Part shown: positions 6,122 to 6,203 of the stretch, in pieces
How positions within the stretch are numbered: the first letter of the stretch is position 1
Layout of the letters: each line of letters starts with the position of its first letter
Assembly: GCA_002470165.1 (NCBI GenBank)
Contig: DKNF01000183.1
Span: 1 to 6,203 of the forward strand
DNA: 6,203 bases
Direction: 5' to 3'
From: Betaproteobacteria bacterium UBA7395
GTDB lineage: Bacteria > Pseudomonadota > Gammaproteobacteria > Burkholderiales > Rhodocyclaceae
The notes under the pieces: generated by a model
What the model saw: only the letters and a program-made list of their open reading frames with translations
Database searches by the model: none
Told to the model about the DNA's origin: nothing
Position numbers and translations under genes: made by a program

Positions 6122-6146
6122 CGGCGACGACCTCAGGTCGTCGCCG
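6122..6146. terminator. Strong hairpin between convergent genes
   Basis: A perfect 11-bp stem: arm CGGCGACGACC (6122-6132), loop TCA, arm GGTCGTCGCCG (6136-6146). It begins 7 bases after the ATPase stop codon. No T tract follows on either strand, so it is not a canonical intrinsic terminator, but its position between convergent ends suggests it stops transcription or protects 3' ends in both directions. The loop TCA is the TGA stop of the putative gene on the opposite strand. Confidence 0.6.
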
Positions 6147-6203
6147 CCAGCTCCTTGCGCCGGCGCAGGTATTCCGGCTGAAACATGGCCATGCGTAGAA
6201 CGT
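6133..6203 (-). CDS. Putative C-terminal end of a convergent gene
   Basis: On the minus strand a reading frame enters from the right edge and runs 22 codons to a TGA at 6135-6133. The residues include MAMFQPEYLRRRKELA, a charged helical tail that looks like real protein, and G/C-ending codons fit the window. The stop falls in the loop of the hairpin. The family cannot be recognised from so short a stretch, and the plus strand has no better coding candidate here. Confidence 0.4.
   Translation of the reverse strand, partial: VLRMAMFQPEYLRRRKELAATT

Overview
The window is GC-rich, with G/C-rich third codon positions and AT-rich dips only at regulatory sites. Gene content and protein style (CcoG, NsrR, NikR, a HupT/HoxJ-type kinase and a Lon-like AAA protein) suggest a respiratory betaproteobacterium, possibly of the Rhodocyclaceae/Zoogloeaceae type. 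That taxonomy is inferred from family resemblance, not from a search.

Left half, minus strand (transcription runs from about 3.6 kb towards 1). nsrR (NO-sensing Rrf2 regulator) is followed by nikR (nickel regulator), whose 3' end overlaps a soluble PAS histidine kinase resembling HupT/HoxJ of H2-sensing systems. After a 111-base gap holding a perfect 10+10 bp inverted repeat (a probable NikR operator) comes a second unit. It comprises a DUF4198/NikK-like periplasmic protein, a NikL-like membrane-anchored small protein, and the first 32 codons of another exported protein. These three genes are joined by two ATGA stop/start overlaps. All three predicted mature proteins begin with histidine. The unit looks like the entry to a nickel uptake system, and the kinase suggests the nickel feeds a [NiFe]-hydrogenase encoded outside the window.

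Right half, plus strand. ccoG, the polyferredoxin-type Cu(II) reductase/assembly factor for cbb3 oxidase, diverges from nsrR. Between them lies a 23-bp site very like known NsrR boxes, overlapping a TATAAT -10 for nsrR, so NO may control both nsrR and ccoG. A stand-alone Lon-like AAA+ ATPase gene follows after 101 bases. An 11-bp hairpin then separates it from what looks like the C-terminus of a convergent gene at the right edge.

The window joins three gas/metal circuits: NO sensing (NsrR), nickel homeostasis (NikR, NikKL) and H2 sensing (HupT), next to a copper-dependent oxidase maturation factor. I see no CRISPR array, insertion sequence, tRNA or rRNA. The most distinctive observations are the NsrR box in front of ccoG, the mature N-terminal histidines, and the histidine-rich tail of NikR.
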